From the NCBI GenBank assembly GCA_965249185.1, contig CBDFLS010000001.1, forward strand, positions 1-64,000: a stretch of DNA of 64,000 nt, written 5' to 3'. Positions 34,425 through 43,301 of this stretch are shown piece after piece. The notes under the pieces were generated by a model. That model made no database searches, was not told the origin of the DNA, and was given only the letters and a program-made list of their open reading frames with translations. The DNA comes from CBDFLS01 sp965249185 (lineage in GTDB: Bacteria > Chloroflexota > Dehalococcoidia > Lucifugimonadales > Australimonadaceae). Position numbers and translations under genes: made by a program. Each line of letters opens with the position of its first letter. Position 1 is the stretch's first letter.

Positions 34425-35252
34425 TTACAGAAGAGCTAGCTGGTGTACTCCTGTCCTGGCCTTGGCTAAAGGACTCCGCCCGCGGTGCTGGGCTATTGCC
34501 TTTTGAATGTCATATGGCTTGTAGACCTGGAGCATCCTAGCCGTGGTCCAGCCCATGATTCCGACTAAGAGCGATTCGTCACCATCCCATAGCCTGACGA
34601 ACGTATGGCGAAGAGACTGTGCTGAAGCTCGCCGCCCGCTGAGTCCTGCCCTTCGGAAAGCCTTACGTACTGCCCACCCTGCGGCTTGTGAGCTTGACCA
34701 CGCCCACGGGAGGGCGATTCGGGCTGTTTGAAGCACCGCTGGTGTCACCGGTATCTCCCTCTCACCGACCTTGCCCTTGACGGTGACGGTTCGCTCTCTG
34801 CGCTGCTGGTAGTCTCCTATCGACAGAGCCTCAGACAGCCGCATTCCGGTGTCTGCTAGCAATAGCAAGAACGCCCTGACTGCTTCCGGGTGGCCTGGGT
34901 GCTCTATAAGCTGGTGGAGATCGCTTGGTGTCAGTGCCCGGGCTATTCTGTGCCGCACCACCGGCCGCTCTATGGCGTCCATCGGATTACCGGCTATCCG
35001 CTTTCGCCGGTGGAGCCAGCGGTAGAACGCCCGGAATCTGCGGAAGTACGTCTCCCGTGTTTGATCCGATGGCCCGAGGCGTGCCAGCAGCGCCTCTATT
35101 GGCTCGGGCTCTTCGGGCAGGTCTGAGAAGTAAGTTTGGAATAGGGCCAGGCTGTAGCGGTATGACTCTATTGTGTGGAGACTGAGCCCTTTGGCTCGCT
35201 TAGCAGCTAGGAAATTGTGAATGGCTGGTCCGGTGAGCACGAGTAGTAACAC
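34425..35252 (-). CDS. tyrosine recombinase/integrase
   Basis: This is a frame of up to 275 residues; the start could be GTG 35252 or GTG 35240, with GAGGAGG just upstream. An N-terminal SAM-like core-binding domain (FLAAKRAKGLSLHTIESYRY) precedes the catalytic domain. Arg is in TGMRLSEALS, Lys in VKGKVGEREI, Arg-His in SLRHTFVRLW, Trp replaces the second His in IMGWTTARM, and the Tyr nucleophile is in MLQVYKPYD. The His usually two residues before LRH is Gln here (AQSLRH). It abuts the tRNA fragment, so it is the integrase of the element to its right. Confidence 0.88.
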   Translation of the reverse strand: MLLLVLTGPAIHNFLAAKRAKGLSLHTIESYRYSLALFQTYFSDLPEEPEPIEALLARLGPSDQTRETYFRRFRAFYRWLHRRKRIAGNPMDAIERPVVRHRIARALTPSDLHQLIEHPGHPEAVRAFLLLLADTGMRLSEALSIGDYQQRRERTVTVKGKVGEREIPVTPAVLQTARIALPWAWSSSQAAGWAVRKAFRRAGLSGRRASAQSLRHTFVRLWDGDESLLVGIMGWTTARMLQVYKPYDIQKAIAQHRGRSPLAKARTGVHQLALL

Positions 35253-35310
35253 CTCCTCTGGTAGTCAAGAGAAGATGCACACTACCAGTGAGATTACGGC
35301 TTGCTAGTGC

Positions 35311-35619
35311 CTACATCTTGCGGCGGCGCTTGAACGGGTTGGCGGGTGGGCGCTTCGGTGTGAGAGCCGATGGTGGCGGCCCAAAGTAGCGGAGCTGTCC
35401 TGGGAGAAGGTAGACGCTCCCCTTCCCGCTTCTCATTCGATACCCTTCCCCGTCCTCTTTTAGCAGGTACGTGCCGGCCGCTTCAAACCGTTTGAGCGTT
35501 TTGCCATCCAGTACTGTCGTCCGGTACGCCGTTGGGATGATGATCTCTCCACCGCGGCGTAGGTAGGCCGACGCTTTTTCTAAGCTGCGCGGTGGGACGA
35601 TAGTTGGATTCGCAGCCAT
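35311..35619 (-). CDS. small basic protein with NPFKRRRKM tail
   Basis: This is a 102-residue protein; ATG 35619 overlaps the stop of the 771-residue gene and follows AGGAGGATGTG. The middle part resembles a small beta-rich fold (GGEIIIPTAYRTTVLDGKTL). The C-terminus PPANPFKRRRKM closely matches the end of the upstream protein (GNPFKRRRRM). Such paired tails suggest a common binding partner such as DNA, an assembly factor or an export device. Unknown family. Confidence 0.7.
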   Translation of the reverse strand: MAANPTIVPPRSLEKASAYLRRGGEIIIPTAYRTTVLDGKTLKRFEAAGTYLLKEDGEGYRMRSGKGSVYLLPGQLRYFGPPPSALTPKRPPANPFKRRRKM

Positions 35620-37934
35620 CACATCCTCCTTCTGCGCTTGAACGGGTTGCCGTTCCTACCCTGAGCGCGCTGCCGGTCCAGCGCGAATGACAGTGACTTC
35701 GACGTGACGTGCAGCCGCTCGAACCCCATTCGGAGGCGCTGCTCGTCGGGTGGCGTCTTATCCGTCCTGGTGACGGCGAACGTCGTCTTAGGGGTGCCAC
35801 GCTTCCGCGTCAGCGCCGTGCGCCGGGCGCCCGTGTCGAGGTTGAGCGTGATCTGGACGAACCCCTGCGTCCAGGCCACCTCACGCGGGTAGACGCCGGG
35901 CGGTAGGCTCTTGCCTCCAGGCAGCTTATAGCGCTGCCCGGTGGTGGCCGCGCGTGTAAACTGCCCTGTCCTGGTGCGGATAGGAGCGGGCGTCTTTAGC
36001 TTCTCGGGGTCGGGCAGCGGCCGTGGCGTCTTGGTTGGGTCAGGGGTGCGGCCTGGGCCCGGCCCGGGCAGCTTGCCGGTGGTGGACGGCGTGGTGATCC
36101 GCGAGCTCCCAGGTTCATCTGGTGTTGTCCTGGTGGACTTTCTCGTGGGCTCATCTGTGGGTGTCTCTGTGGGCTCCTTTTTGGGCGCCCTCTTGGGTTC
36201 CTTGGGTTCTTTGATGGGGGGCGTCCTCGGCTCTGTTTCAACGTCGATGTCTGGCACCGCGATACCCGGTATGGGCCCGGTTGTGCCAGGCAGTTGCGGC
36301 GTGAACGGAGTCCTTGCGGGCTCGGTGATCTCCGGATCTTTGCCAGGCGTCACGGTCGGCGTGGTATCCGGGGTCACGTCGGGGGTTCGTGTTGGCGCCC
36401 CCGTCTCGCCTCCGTCCACCTTCGGCACCGTGGCCCCGCCCTTCGTGGTGCCGGGGGCGATGATGAGCGTGCCCGGCGATACGGCGAATACCGTCTTGGG
36501 CCCGCCGCTGCCAGTCACCCTTGTTAGGCGTCCGCCCTTGGTGCTGGACGCCCCACCCGCAAAGAAATTGGCGGGGCCACGCCCGCCTCCCGCCGCCACG
36601 GGTTCTTTGACCCGTACGCCGCGCACGGGAGCCTCTGGCTCCAGCTTCAGCACGCGCTGAATGCGCGTCTTGCCACCCTTGGAAGCGGCTCCGACTACGA
36701 TGTTCTCCGTCTTGGCAGCGACCCCCCTCTTGCCGAGCTCCGTGCGAACCCTGGCCGTGGACTTCGATAGCCGTTCGGATGCCGCGAGCGCCGCCCGTCC
36801 GCCCCGCCTGGCTGACTCGGCAGCGATGAAGCCGCCGGACCCCGGGCGATTGCTCAGCAGCTCCTCGATGTCTCGCTCTAGCCGCGTCGCCTCCTTGGTG
36901 GCGCGCGTTGGCCTCCCCGCCGTCTGTGCCGCCTGGGTGGACCGGATCGTTATTCGCTTGGGAAACGGTGCGTAAAGGATGCCTTCATCCGCACCGGACC
37001 TGGAGAAGTGCTCCACGACCTTTTTCGCGTCGGCTTTGTTCAGCCGTGTACTCACGTCTATGACGAGCCGGTTCACCCTCCTCCCGCCCACTTCAAGGGC
37101 CCTAACGGTGGCTCCCATATGCCTCATCCCGATGGGCGTGGCGGGTGCCTCAACGGTAACGCGCTTGATGATGCTGGAGAACGTCTTATCCCCACCTCCC
37201 AGCGCCTTACCGAGCGCGGCCACCTGCTCCTGGTGCTTCGAGCCGCCGGTGGCAACGACGGAAACCTCTTTGACCTTCCCCCCTCGGATGGTGGCCCGCC
37301 TGGTGCTCACATGGGTGATCCCTGCTGCATCAAGCGAACGTATCTCTTTGGTGGCTGGTGTGGCCTTGACGCCGACCTTCGCCAGCCCCACGACCTCAGA
37401 CGCCTTCTCGGCGGAGAGCGTCTGCTTGACGATGCCGCCCCTGGCCGCCTGATTGAGCACGCGGATACTAGAGCCCACGATCAGCACGTCGGCGCCCGCC
37501 GAGAGCGCGATGAGTCCGACGGCCTTTGCCCGCTGGAAAGGCGTCATCTTGCCCCAGCCCTGCGTGAGCCCCGCGGCCGCGATCCCTGTCCCGACGACGG
37601 GGATCATGCCAACTATCATGTCGATGACCGCCTGGTCCTTCTCCGGCAAAGGCATGCTCTCCCGCCTACTGAGGCCCGCAATGCCCGCCAGTTCCCTTGT
37701 GCCCGGCTTGCTGCGCTGTTCGTCACGCTCGAAGGCGCTCAAGGGGCCCGCCGCCGTGCGTTTGTTGACCGGCTTTTTGATGAGCATGGGGTGCTGCTTG
37801 CTCTTGAAGGGGATCGGCGCGTCGGGCTCCGCCTTGGTCAGCTTGGTCAGCGTTACCCGGGGCTTATTCGACGGCTCGACCTCCTCCGGGCGTTCCGACG
37901 GGCCGAATATCTCGCTGCCTTCTTCGTCTAGCAT
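35619..37934 (-). CDS. large basic multi-domain structural-type protein
   Basis: This is a 771-residue protein. Residues about 105-165 contain two hydrophobic Gly/Ala segments (VIDMIVGMIPVVGTGIAAAG, then AVGLIALSAGADVLIVGSSI), which may insert in a membrane. A central alpha/beta Lys/Arg-rich region (about 190-350) follows. Then comes a long Pro/Thr-rich low-complexity stretch (about 500-650) with TPDVTPDTTPTVTPGKDPE. A final basic domain ends in NPFKRRRRM. The layout suggests a virion or surface structural protein that spans or coats a membrane. No homologue is recognised. It is in the leftward operon, coupled with its neighbours. Confidence 0.72.
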   Translation of the reverse strand: MLDEEGSEIFGPSERPEEVEPSNKPRVTLTKLTKAEPDAPIPFKSKQHPMLIKKPVNKRTAAGPLSAFERDEQRSKPGTRELAGIAGLSRRESMPLPEKDQAVIDMIVGMIPVVGTGIAAAGLTQGWGKMTPFQRAKAVGLIALSAGADVLIVGSSIRVLNQAARGGIVKQTLSAEKASEVVGLAKVGVKATPATKEIRSLDAAGITHVSTRRATIRGGKVKEVSVVATGGSKHQEQVAALGKALGGGDKTFSSIIKRVTVEAPATPIGMRHMGATVRALEVGGRRVNRLVIDVSTRLNKADAKKVVEHFSRSGADEGILYAPFPKRITIRSTQAAQTAGRPTRATKEATRLERDIEELLSNRPGSGGFIAAESARRGGRAALAASERLSKSTARVRTELGKRGVAAKTENIVVGAASKGGKTRIQRVLKLEPEAPVRGVRVKEPVAAGGGRGPANFFAGGASSTKGGRLTRVTGSGGPKTVFAVSPGTLIIAPGTTKGGATVPKVDGGETGAPTRTPDVTPDTTPTVTPGKDPEITEPARTPFTPQLPGTTGPIPGIAVPDIDVETEPRTPPIKEPKEPKRAPKKEPTETPTDEPTRKSTRTTPDEPGSSRITTPSTTGKLPGPGPGRTPDPTKTPRPLPDPEKLKTPAPIRTRTGQFTRAATTGQRYKLPGGKSLPPGVYPREVAWTQGFVQITLNLDTGARRTALTRKRGTPKTTFAVTRTDKTPPDEQRLRMGFERLHVTSKSLSFALDRQRAQGRNGNPFKRRRRM

Positions 37935-38281
37935 TATGACCAGACTCCTCTCACCACACCTATGAATCCCATCACGAAGCCGACGATGAGCGGGACGCCG
38001 AACGCGGCGGCCAGGAACCAGCGCACCATCTCCAGGTCGCCCTGGAACATCTGGTAATCGAACAGGGCCAGCTTCGGCAGGGTGGTTGTGAGCAGGCTAA
38101 TGCCCGCCCGGGGGATACCGATAAACCCGAACCCCGCTCCCACCTGGTCCACCTGGAAGCCCAGCAGGTAGTCGAGCCGTGTGCCGAACGCCGCATCGTA
38201 GAGCGTGGCGTCCCCCACGTTCGATATGAGCGTGAGCACTGCCCACATCATCGTGTAGATCATCCAGAAGCGAACGCTCAT
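37934..38281 (-). CDS. small membrane protein
   Basis: This is a 115-residue protein with an N-terminal segment (RFWMIYTMMWAVLTLISNVG) and a C-terminal segment (WFLAAAFGVPLIVGFVMGFI). The internal region DYLLGFQVDQVGAGFGFIGI is semi-hydrophobic. The N-terminus overlaps the gene upstream by 4 bp, and its stop overlaps the start of the 771-residue gene. It is probably a minor membrane component of the element's particle or assembly complex. Confidence 0.7.
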   Translation of the reverse strand: MSVRFWMIYTMMWAVLTLISNVGDATLYDAAFGTRLDYLLGFQVDQVGAGFGFIGIPRAGISLLTTTLPKLALFDYQMFQGDLEMVRWFLAAAFGVPLIVGFVMGFIGVVRGVWS

Positions 38282-40161
38282 GCCTGCGCCTCAAACGGCC
38301 TGGGCAGCAGTACCAGCAGGGCGATGACTGAAATAACGATGAGCAGGACTATCACATTGGCCACCGGGCCCATGTAGATGATGATGCTGGCCACCAGCCC
38401 CGAAGCTATCAGGCCCGCCGCCGGCATCTTGGTCCCCGCGTAGGCGGCGAACCCCGCCATGATGCCGAGCACCGCTGCCAGCGTGAGCATGAGAAACGAC
38501 ACGGGTATGCCCGCTGGCGACTGGCTTGTGATGATAGAGAAGGGCCACGCGACCGCCTGCGACTCGTCAAACGAGTCGCCCAGGGGGTCGTCCACCGGGG
38601 CTCCCCCGAACGCCGTGGGGAATGTTTCGGTGGCCGAGATGATGGAGACGTTGTTGGCGGCGGTGAGGGGCCCGCTCGTCACGGTGATGCCCGTCGAGTC
38701 ACGGACGAATGTGTAGGCGCCGTTGTTGGTGCTCGCCGACTGGTCCGTGATGGTGCCCAGCCAGTTCCATGAGTTTCCGGCGTTGCCAACCTGGGTCTGT
38801 GTTATCTGGCTCGGCTCGTAATCCAAGTCGAGCACATAGGTGGGCGTGGTGGTGGACGTGCCCCCGATGCGGCTGCGGCCAATGCTTACGTTCCACGCCC
38901 CGGACCCGATGAGCACGTTGGCGGTGGTGACGTTGACCGCTCCGGTGACGGCCGCGGTGGCCTGCTCCACGTCGTTGATGAGCAGGGCCATGTTCACGCC
39001 GTCGTAGGTGCCCCGGATGTCATACTCGGTGCCCGCTGTGATCGGGCTGTAGGTGAGCGTGGTCGCTGGAATGTAGGCGACCGAGACGTAGACCTGGGTG
39101 AGCCGATGCCCACCGGTGCCCGCCTCCGTGAGGTCCATCGCCACTTCCAGGTCCGCGAGATCGGCGATAGCCCACGAGCCGCCACCGGGGCGCGCCAGCG
39201 TCTCGGACTGGTCCGTGTAGCTGGTGCCGGTAGAGAAGGGCGTCCCGGTGGTCCTGGTGGCGCAGGACGTGAAGCAGAGCGAAGGCGTGGCGTTGGCCGT
39301 GCCTCCTTCAAGCCGCGAGCGCCAATGAACCGTCACGCTGGTAATCACCGAGTCGGTGGGGATGGCCGACGCCGCCAGCTCGTAAATATCCTCCTCACTT
39401 GCCGAGCCCCCTATGGGGTTCCGCACCCATGTTGTGTCGTCATCGGGCGCTCCCACCGGGTCATCCCCGCAGAGGTGGTGGGAGCCTGCCGCGCATCCCA
39501 CTTCGGTAGTAATGCCCGTGGTGTCCATCGCGTTTGGCAGCAGGTTCTCCGTGGAACTGCCGGCCGTCACGCGCCAGAAGGCCGAGGTGGTGCTGGTGAG
39601 CCCGAGGGTGTAGGACTCCGCCTTGCGGAGCAGATAGACATCGCCGCTGGCGGGCAGGGCCCCCGAAACCGTATCCTGCGACTCGACGGTGAGGTTGGTG
39701 GTCACGTCAAGGCTGGCCGCGTCGGTGACCGTCACGAGCTCGCTTGTCCCGTAGAGCCGGAGATATTGGGGGTTCGTCGTCGTGGCCGCCCCCATGTAGA
39801 GGTTGACGGTGGTGAGCGCACCGCTGGGCAGGCTATTGACCGGCGCCCACCAGGTGGTGGTGCTCGTAACGCTCACATCCTGGGCGAGCCCGTGGACCAG
39901 CTCGGTCCCGCCCGAGTTAGTAAAGAGAAGGTCGGTCCCAAAGGCGTTGATGTACACGCCGTCCACCAGCGCCCCCACCTGGATAGGGATGGCCACCGGT
40001 GAGTCGTCCAGGGTCGCGCCGGTGTTATTCGAGACGGTGATTGGGATGACGTAGGTGAAGTCCGTGGGCTGCTGCGCTCGGGCCGTAAAGAACACGAGGA
40101 GGCCGACCAGGACCCCGATAAGGGCCAGCGCCTTGATGATGTCCTGCCTGGTGGTGCTCAT
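38278..40161 (-). CDS. membrane-anchored spike-like protein with DUF2341/LamG-like ectodomain
   Basis: This is a 627-residue protein. A signal anchor lies at residues 9-28 (IKALALIGVLVGLLVFFTA). A DUF2341-like beta domain begins at FTYVIPITVSNNTGATLDDS. Later, DIRGTYDGVNMALLINDVEQ is typical of concanavalin/LamG-like folds. The C-terminal 110 residues hold about four membrane segments (VSFLMLTLAAVLGIMAGFAA, then GLIASGLVASIIIYMGPVAN and others). A large Thr/Ser-rich ectodomain held by a membrane bundle fits a receptor-binding protein. It overlaps both neighbours by 4 bp. Confidence 0.75.
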   Translation of the reverse strand: MSTTRQDIIKALALIGVLVGLLVFFTARAQQPTDFTYVIPITVSNNTGATLDDSPVAIPIQVGALVDGVYINAFGTDLLFTNSGGTELVHGLAQDVSVTSTTTWWAPVNSLPSGALTTVNLYMGAATTTNPQYLRLYGTSELVTVTDAASLDVTTNLTVESQDTVSGALPASGDVYLLRKAESYTLGLTSTTSAFWRVTAGSSTENLLPNAMDTTGITTEVGCAAGSHHLCGDDPVGAPDDDTTWVRNPIGGSASEEDIYELAASAIPTDSVITSVTVHWRSRLEGGTANATPSLCFTSCATRTTGTPFSTGTSYTDQSETLARPGGGSWAIADLADLEVAMDLTEAGTGGHRLTQVYVSVAYIPATTLTYSPITAGTEYDIRGTYDGVNMALLINDVEQATAAVTGAVNVTTANVLIGSGAWNVSIGRSRIGGTSTTTPTYVLDLDYEPSQITQTQVGNAGNSWNWLGTITDQSASTNNGAYTFVRDSTGITVTSGPLTAANNVSIISATETFPTAFGGAPVDDPLGDSFDESQAVAWPFSIITSQSPAGIPVSFLMLTLAAVLGIMAGFAAYAGTKMPAAGLIASGLVASIIIYMGPVANVIVLLIVISVIALLVLLPRPFEAQA

Positions 40162-41168
40162 GCGCCCACCCAGTCACGGGCGACCCTTAGCACGGCGAGC
40201 ACGGCGATGATCCCCAGCGCCAACGCTCCCGCCGCCCACCCGATGAGGCCGGCCCACATCGCCGTCGGGATGATGATGATGATGCCCATACCGAGCCCCA
40301 GGACGGCCCCCTGGCCTCCCCCGAGCTTCAGCCCAACTACGACGAGGGTAAGGATGCCCACGGCCACCAGCAGCGATTGGATGAGCCCGTGGGGCAGGTT
40401 CATATCGTCGGCCAGCGAATTGAAGGCAGGGTTCAAGAACGTCACGGCGTTGTATCGGTCGCGGGACGTGTTCGCCAGCGTGGATGGGTGGACATCATCG
40501 GTGAAGGTCGGCGCCGTGGTGGTGACCTCGAAGATGTCCGGTGCCATCGAGCGCAGGCCCGGGATGGCGAGTGTGAAGTAGCTGGTGGCGTTCCCAGTGG
40601 CGATCCGGTTGCCCGCCTCGGTGAGCATGGTGATCTGCCATTGCTGCTGGAGCACCGTTGCGATGGCGATCACCTCCGTGCCCAGTTGCGCGATGTTGGT
40701 AGCGGCCGTCGAGCCGGTGGAGTAATCGCCCGCCGCTATCGTCTCGTCGTAGCCCTGGGGCCCGCCGGTGAAGGTGAGGCCGGGGTTGCCCTCCAGCCGC
40801 ACGGTGTAGCCCGATGTGCCCCAGGTGAGCGCCGAGGACGTGAACTCGGCGGCGCTCAGATACATGGAGACCACCCCATACCCGTAGCCTATGTCGTTGA
40901 ACGGGTAGGGCGTGTTTCTGGCCTTCTCGGTGGTCCCGTCCAGCAGCCGGACGATATACGCCTCGCCGGCGTGCTCGCTGGGAAGCGTGGTGTATTCGAT
41001 GCGGTACTCGGCCAGCACCAGGAAGTCGCCCGTTTCCAGTAGGTTGCGGAAGATCGAAACGTCGTTGACCTGCACGATGGTGGCCTGCTCGATGGCGAAC
41101 GCCCGCCCAGTCAGCAGGGCGAGCGCTGCCACCAAGCCTATGAGGATGAACCGGCGCAAGAGGCGCAT
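40158..41168 (-). CDS. signal-peptide protein with C-terminal membrane bundle
   Basis: This is a 336-residue protein. The signal peptide is at residues 1-25 (FILIGLVAALALLTGRAFA). An ectodomain (about 26-265) follows, then three membrane segments: LIQSLLVAVGILTLVVVGL, GAVLGLGMGIIIIIPTAMWA and GALALGIIAVLAVL. It has the same topology as the neighbouring 627-residue protein, suggesting two subunits of one surface complex. Family unknown. Confidence 0.72.
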   Translation of the reverse strand: MRLLRRFILIGLVAALALLTGRAFAIEQATIVQVNDVSIFRNLLETGDFLVLAEYRIEYTTLPSEHAGEAYIVRLLDGTTEKARNTPYPFNDIGYGYGVVSMYLSAAEFTSSALTWGTSGYTVRLEGNPGLTFTGGPQGYDETIAAGDYSTGSTAATNIAQLGTEVIAIATVLQQQWQITMLTEAGNRIATGNATSYFTLAIPGLRSMAPDIFEVTTTAPTFTDDVHPSTLANTSRDRYNAVTFLNPAFNSLADDMNLPHGLIQSLLVAVGILTLVVVGLKLGGGQGAVLGLGMGIIIIIPTAMWAGLIGWAAGALALGIIAVLAVLRVARDWVGA

Positions 41169-41174
41169 ATGTTC

Positions 41175-43301
41175 CTACTTCGTGACCCAATCGTAGGTTC
41201 CTGACCCGCTCCTCAAACACACCTGGAAAAGGTCGCCCGTCAGGGTCAACACGGTGAAGGTCTTGCCCCTGTTCCCGTTGTTGCATGGTGGGCGCTTCGA
41301 GAGGGTCCCCTTCGTCTTCTCCAGGTCGGTCACGCGGGCTTCTATCTCTTGGAATCCCTTGACCAGAACGGCAGAGAGGGCCCCGGTGTCGATTCCTGGT
41401 GCAGCCTGGAATGAGGTGGGCTCCTGCACCTGGACGTTCTGCCCCTTCTCGTTTCGTACCGTCTTTGTAGTCCACCCTACGGGGTAGCTCTTGATGGGCG
41501 TCATGGTGGGCTCGGTCTGAAGGCTCTCGGCGACCAGTCCCAGCTTCAGCCGCCCGCTCGGGTCCAGGTCGGTAACGTGCTTGAACTTGATGACCTCCGC
41601 TGCGCGCAGGATGGCAGTCGCGCTCCCCGTGTAGGGGACGATGTTCGTCTTGAACAGCTCCGACGAGGAGACGACCTCGGCGTTGGTGGTGTCCTGGTCC
41701 ACCGTCCATATCTTCGAGACGCGGGTGCCCGATGCTCCGATCTCGCCATCGATGCGAACGTTGCCCGCGTCTATGTACATGGCCCAGTTGGTGGTTCCGA
41801 TGGTGGGCGCGTTGGCGATGTAGATGCCGCTGAACGTGTCGATGGTTCCAGAGCCAGTCTTGGTGAAGTTCCCCGGCGCCATGAAGATGCCGCCCCCCGA
41901 CAGCCCTGTGAATGTGCCGGAAGCCACCGTGGAAGCGAGCGCGCTCATTTCTATGAACCGGATGGAGTCGCCGTTGGCAGCGGCCGTGAGCACTCCGCCC
42001 AAGCGCAGTCCACTAACCCCACCCGCTGAAGCTGTTTTAGAGTAACGGAAGGTGGAGTAGACGCCTGCAGATGGGCCAGACCCTATGTTGGTCCCAACCT
42101 GAGCCGAATCTATGATGATCTCCGTCGCGTCGGCAATGATGGAATCCAATGTGATGCTGCCGACGCCGGATATGTTGCCACCCGTGAGATTCAATGAGGT
42201 GAACGTGCCGGCGCCCGCGCTGGTCCCGCCTATCGTGGCGCCGTCTATGGTCCCGCCGTTGATGTCCACCGATGAGACGATCCCGAGGTCGGCCCATGTC
42301 GCTCCCGCCGCCGTCGGGGACGTGGCGATAGTCGGCGATGTGAGGGTGGGGCTGGTTGCGAACACCAGCAGCCCACTACCAGTCTCGTCTGTGACCGCTG
42401 TGGCGAGATTGGCGCTGCTGGGTGTCCCCAGGGCGGCCGCCACCCCAGCGGACAGCCCCGATACTCCCGTGCTGATCGGCAGGTCGGTGGCGTTGGTCAG
42501 CACCCCCGAGGCCGGTGTGCCGAGGGCGGGAGTAATGAGGGTTGGGCTGGTGGCGAATACGATCAGGCCCGAACCAGTCTCGTCCGTGACCGCCGTTGCC
42601 AGGTTGGCGCTGCTGGGCGTTCCAAGGGCGGCCGCCACGCCGGCGGCCAGCCCCGAGACCCCCGTGCTGATCGGCAGGTCGGTGGCGTTGGTGAGCACGC
42701 CAGATGCGGGCGTGCCGAGGGCCGGGGCCACGAGCGTCTTACTGGAGAGCGTCTGGACGCCGGCCGTTGTGGCGAACGTCGTTCCGGTGGTGGGGACAGA
42801 CAGCGCCGTGCCGCTGGTGGCCACGATGCTATCAGCCCCGGTGATATTGAAGTCGCCCATCTGGAGGTTGCCCGTCATGGCCAGCGAGCCGTCCCTGAGC
42901 ACGCAGGTGGTGACCGCTGCCTTGACCGTCTTCTGCCAGCCCACGGTGGACGGGACGGTGAGCGCAGCGACAATGGCGAACATGGCCACGAACACCAGGA
43001 TGGGCCAGCGGGCGAAGCCCGCCTGCGCGCCGCCGAGCCCGCCGCCGCCCATGTTCTGACGGTTGATGAGCCACACGCTGCCGACGGCGGCAACCAGGAT
43101 CATCGCCACCATCGCGTAATAGATGACCGGCACGAGGTCCACGAGGTTGCGGAGCTCCTGATAGCAGACCGCCCAGACGGACCCGGTGCCACCACCACCG
43201 CCTGTATTGGCGGCATTCTGGAGCACCGTGGGAGCCAGGGCGAGCGCCACAATGGCGATGAACGCGATGATAGCCGGGACGAAAAGAACCCTACGATCCA
43301 T
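41175..43301 (-). CDS. membrane-anchored fibre protein with phage tail-fibre repeats and S74 chaperone end
   Basis: This is a 708-residue protein. Residues 1-85 form a two-membrane-segment module (VPAIIAFIAIVALALAPTVL, then LVDLVPVIYYAMVAMILVAA) like the small coat-type proteins upstream; a third hydrophobic stretch follows (WPILVFVAMFAIVAAL). Residues about 180-330 carry tandem 66-residue repeats ALGTPASGVLTNATDLPIST and SANLATAVTDETGSG, known from phage tail fibres. The C-terminus (about 575-680) has VVSSSELFKTNIVPYTGSAT and LGLVAES, matching the S74 intramolecular chaperone, which trimerises fibres and then self-cleaves. It is probably the receptor-binding fibre, tethered to a membrane. 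Confidence 0.82.
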   Translation of the reverse strand: MDRRVLFVPAIIAFIAIVALALAPTVLQNAANTGGGGGTGSVWAVCYQELRNLVDLVPVIYYAMVAMILVAAVGSVWLINRQNMGGGGLGGAQAGFARWPILVFVAMFAIVAALTVPSTVGWQKTVKAAVTTCVLRDGSLAMTGNLQMGDFNITGADSIVATSGTALSVPTTGTTFATTAGVQTLSSKTLVAPALGTPASGVLTNATDLPISTGVSGLAAGVAAALGTPSSANLATAVTDETGSGLIVFATSPTLITPALGTPASGVLTNATDLPISTGVSGLSAGVAAALGTPSSANLATAVTDETGSGLLVFATSPTLTSPTIATSPTAAGATWADLGIVSSVDINGGTIDGATIGGTSAGAGTFTSLNLTGGNISGVGSITLDSIIADATEIIIDSAQVGTNIGSGPSAGVYSTFRYSKTASAGGVSGLRLGGVLTAAANGDSIRFIEMSALASTVASGTFTGLSGGGIFMAPGNFTKTGSGTIDTFSGIYIANAPTIGTTNWAMYIDAGNVRIDGEIGASGTRVSKIWTVDQDTTNAEVVSSSELFKTNIVPYTGSATAILRAAEVIKFKHVTDLDPSGRLKLGLVAESLQTEPTMTPIKSYPVGWTTKTVRNEKGQNVQVQEPTSFQAAPGIDTGALSAVLVKGFQEIEARVTDLEKTKGTLSKRPPCNNGNRGKTFTVLTLTGDLFQVCLRSGSGTYDWVTK

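Noticed and set aside
42112..43059. 315-residue plus-strand frame opposite the fibre gene
   Set aside because: It is antisense to a well-supported repeat protein, and its Pro/Val/Ala composition mirrors the repeats.
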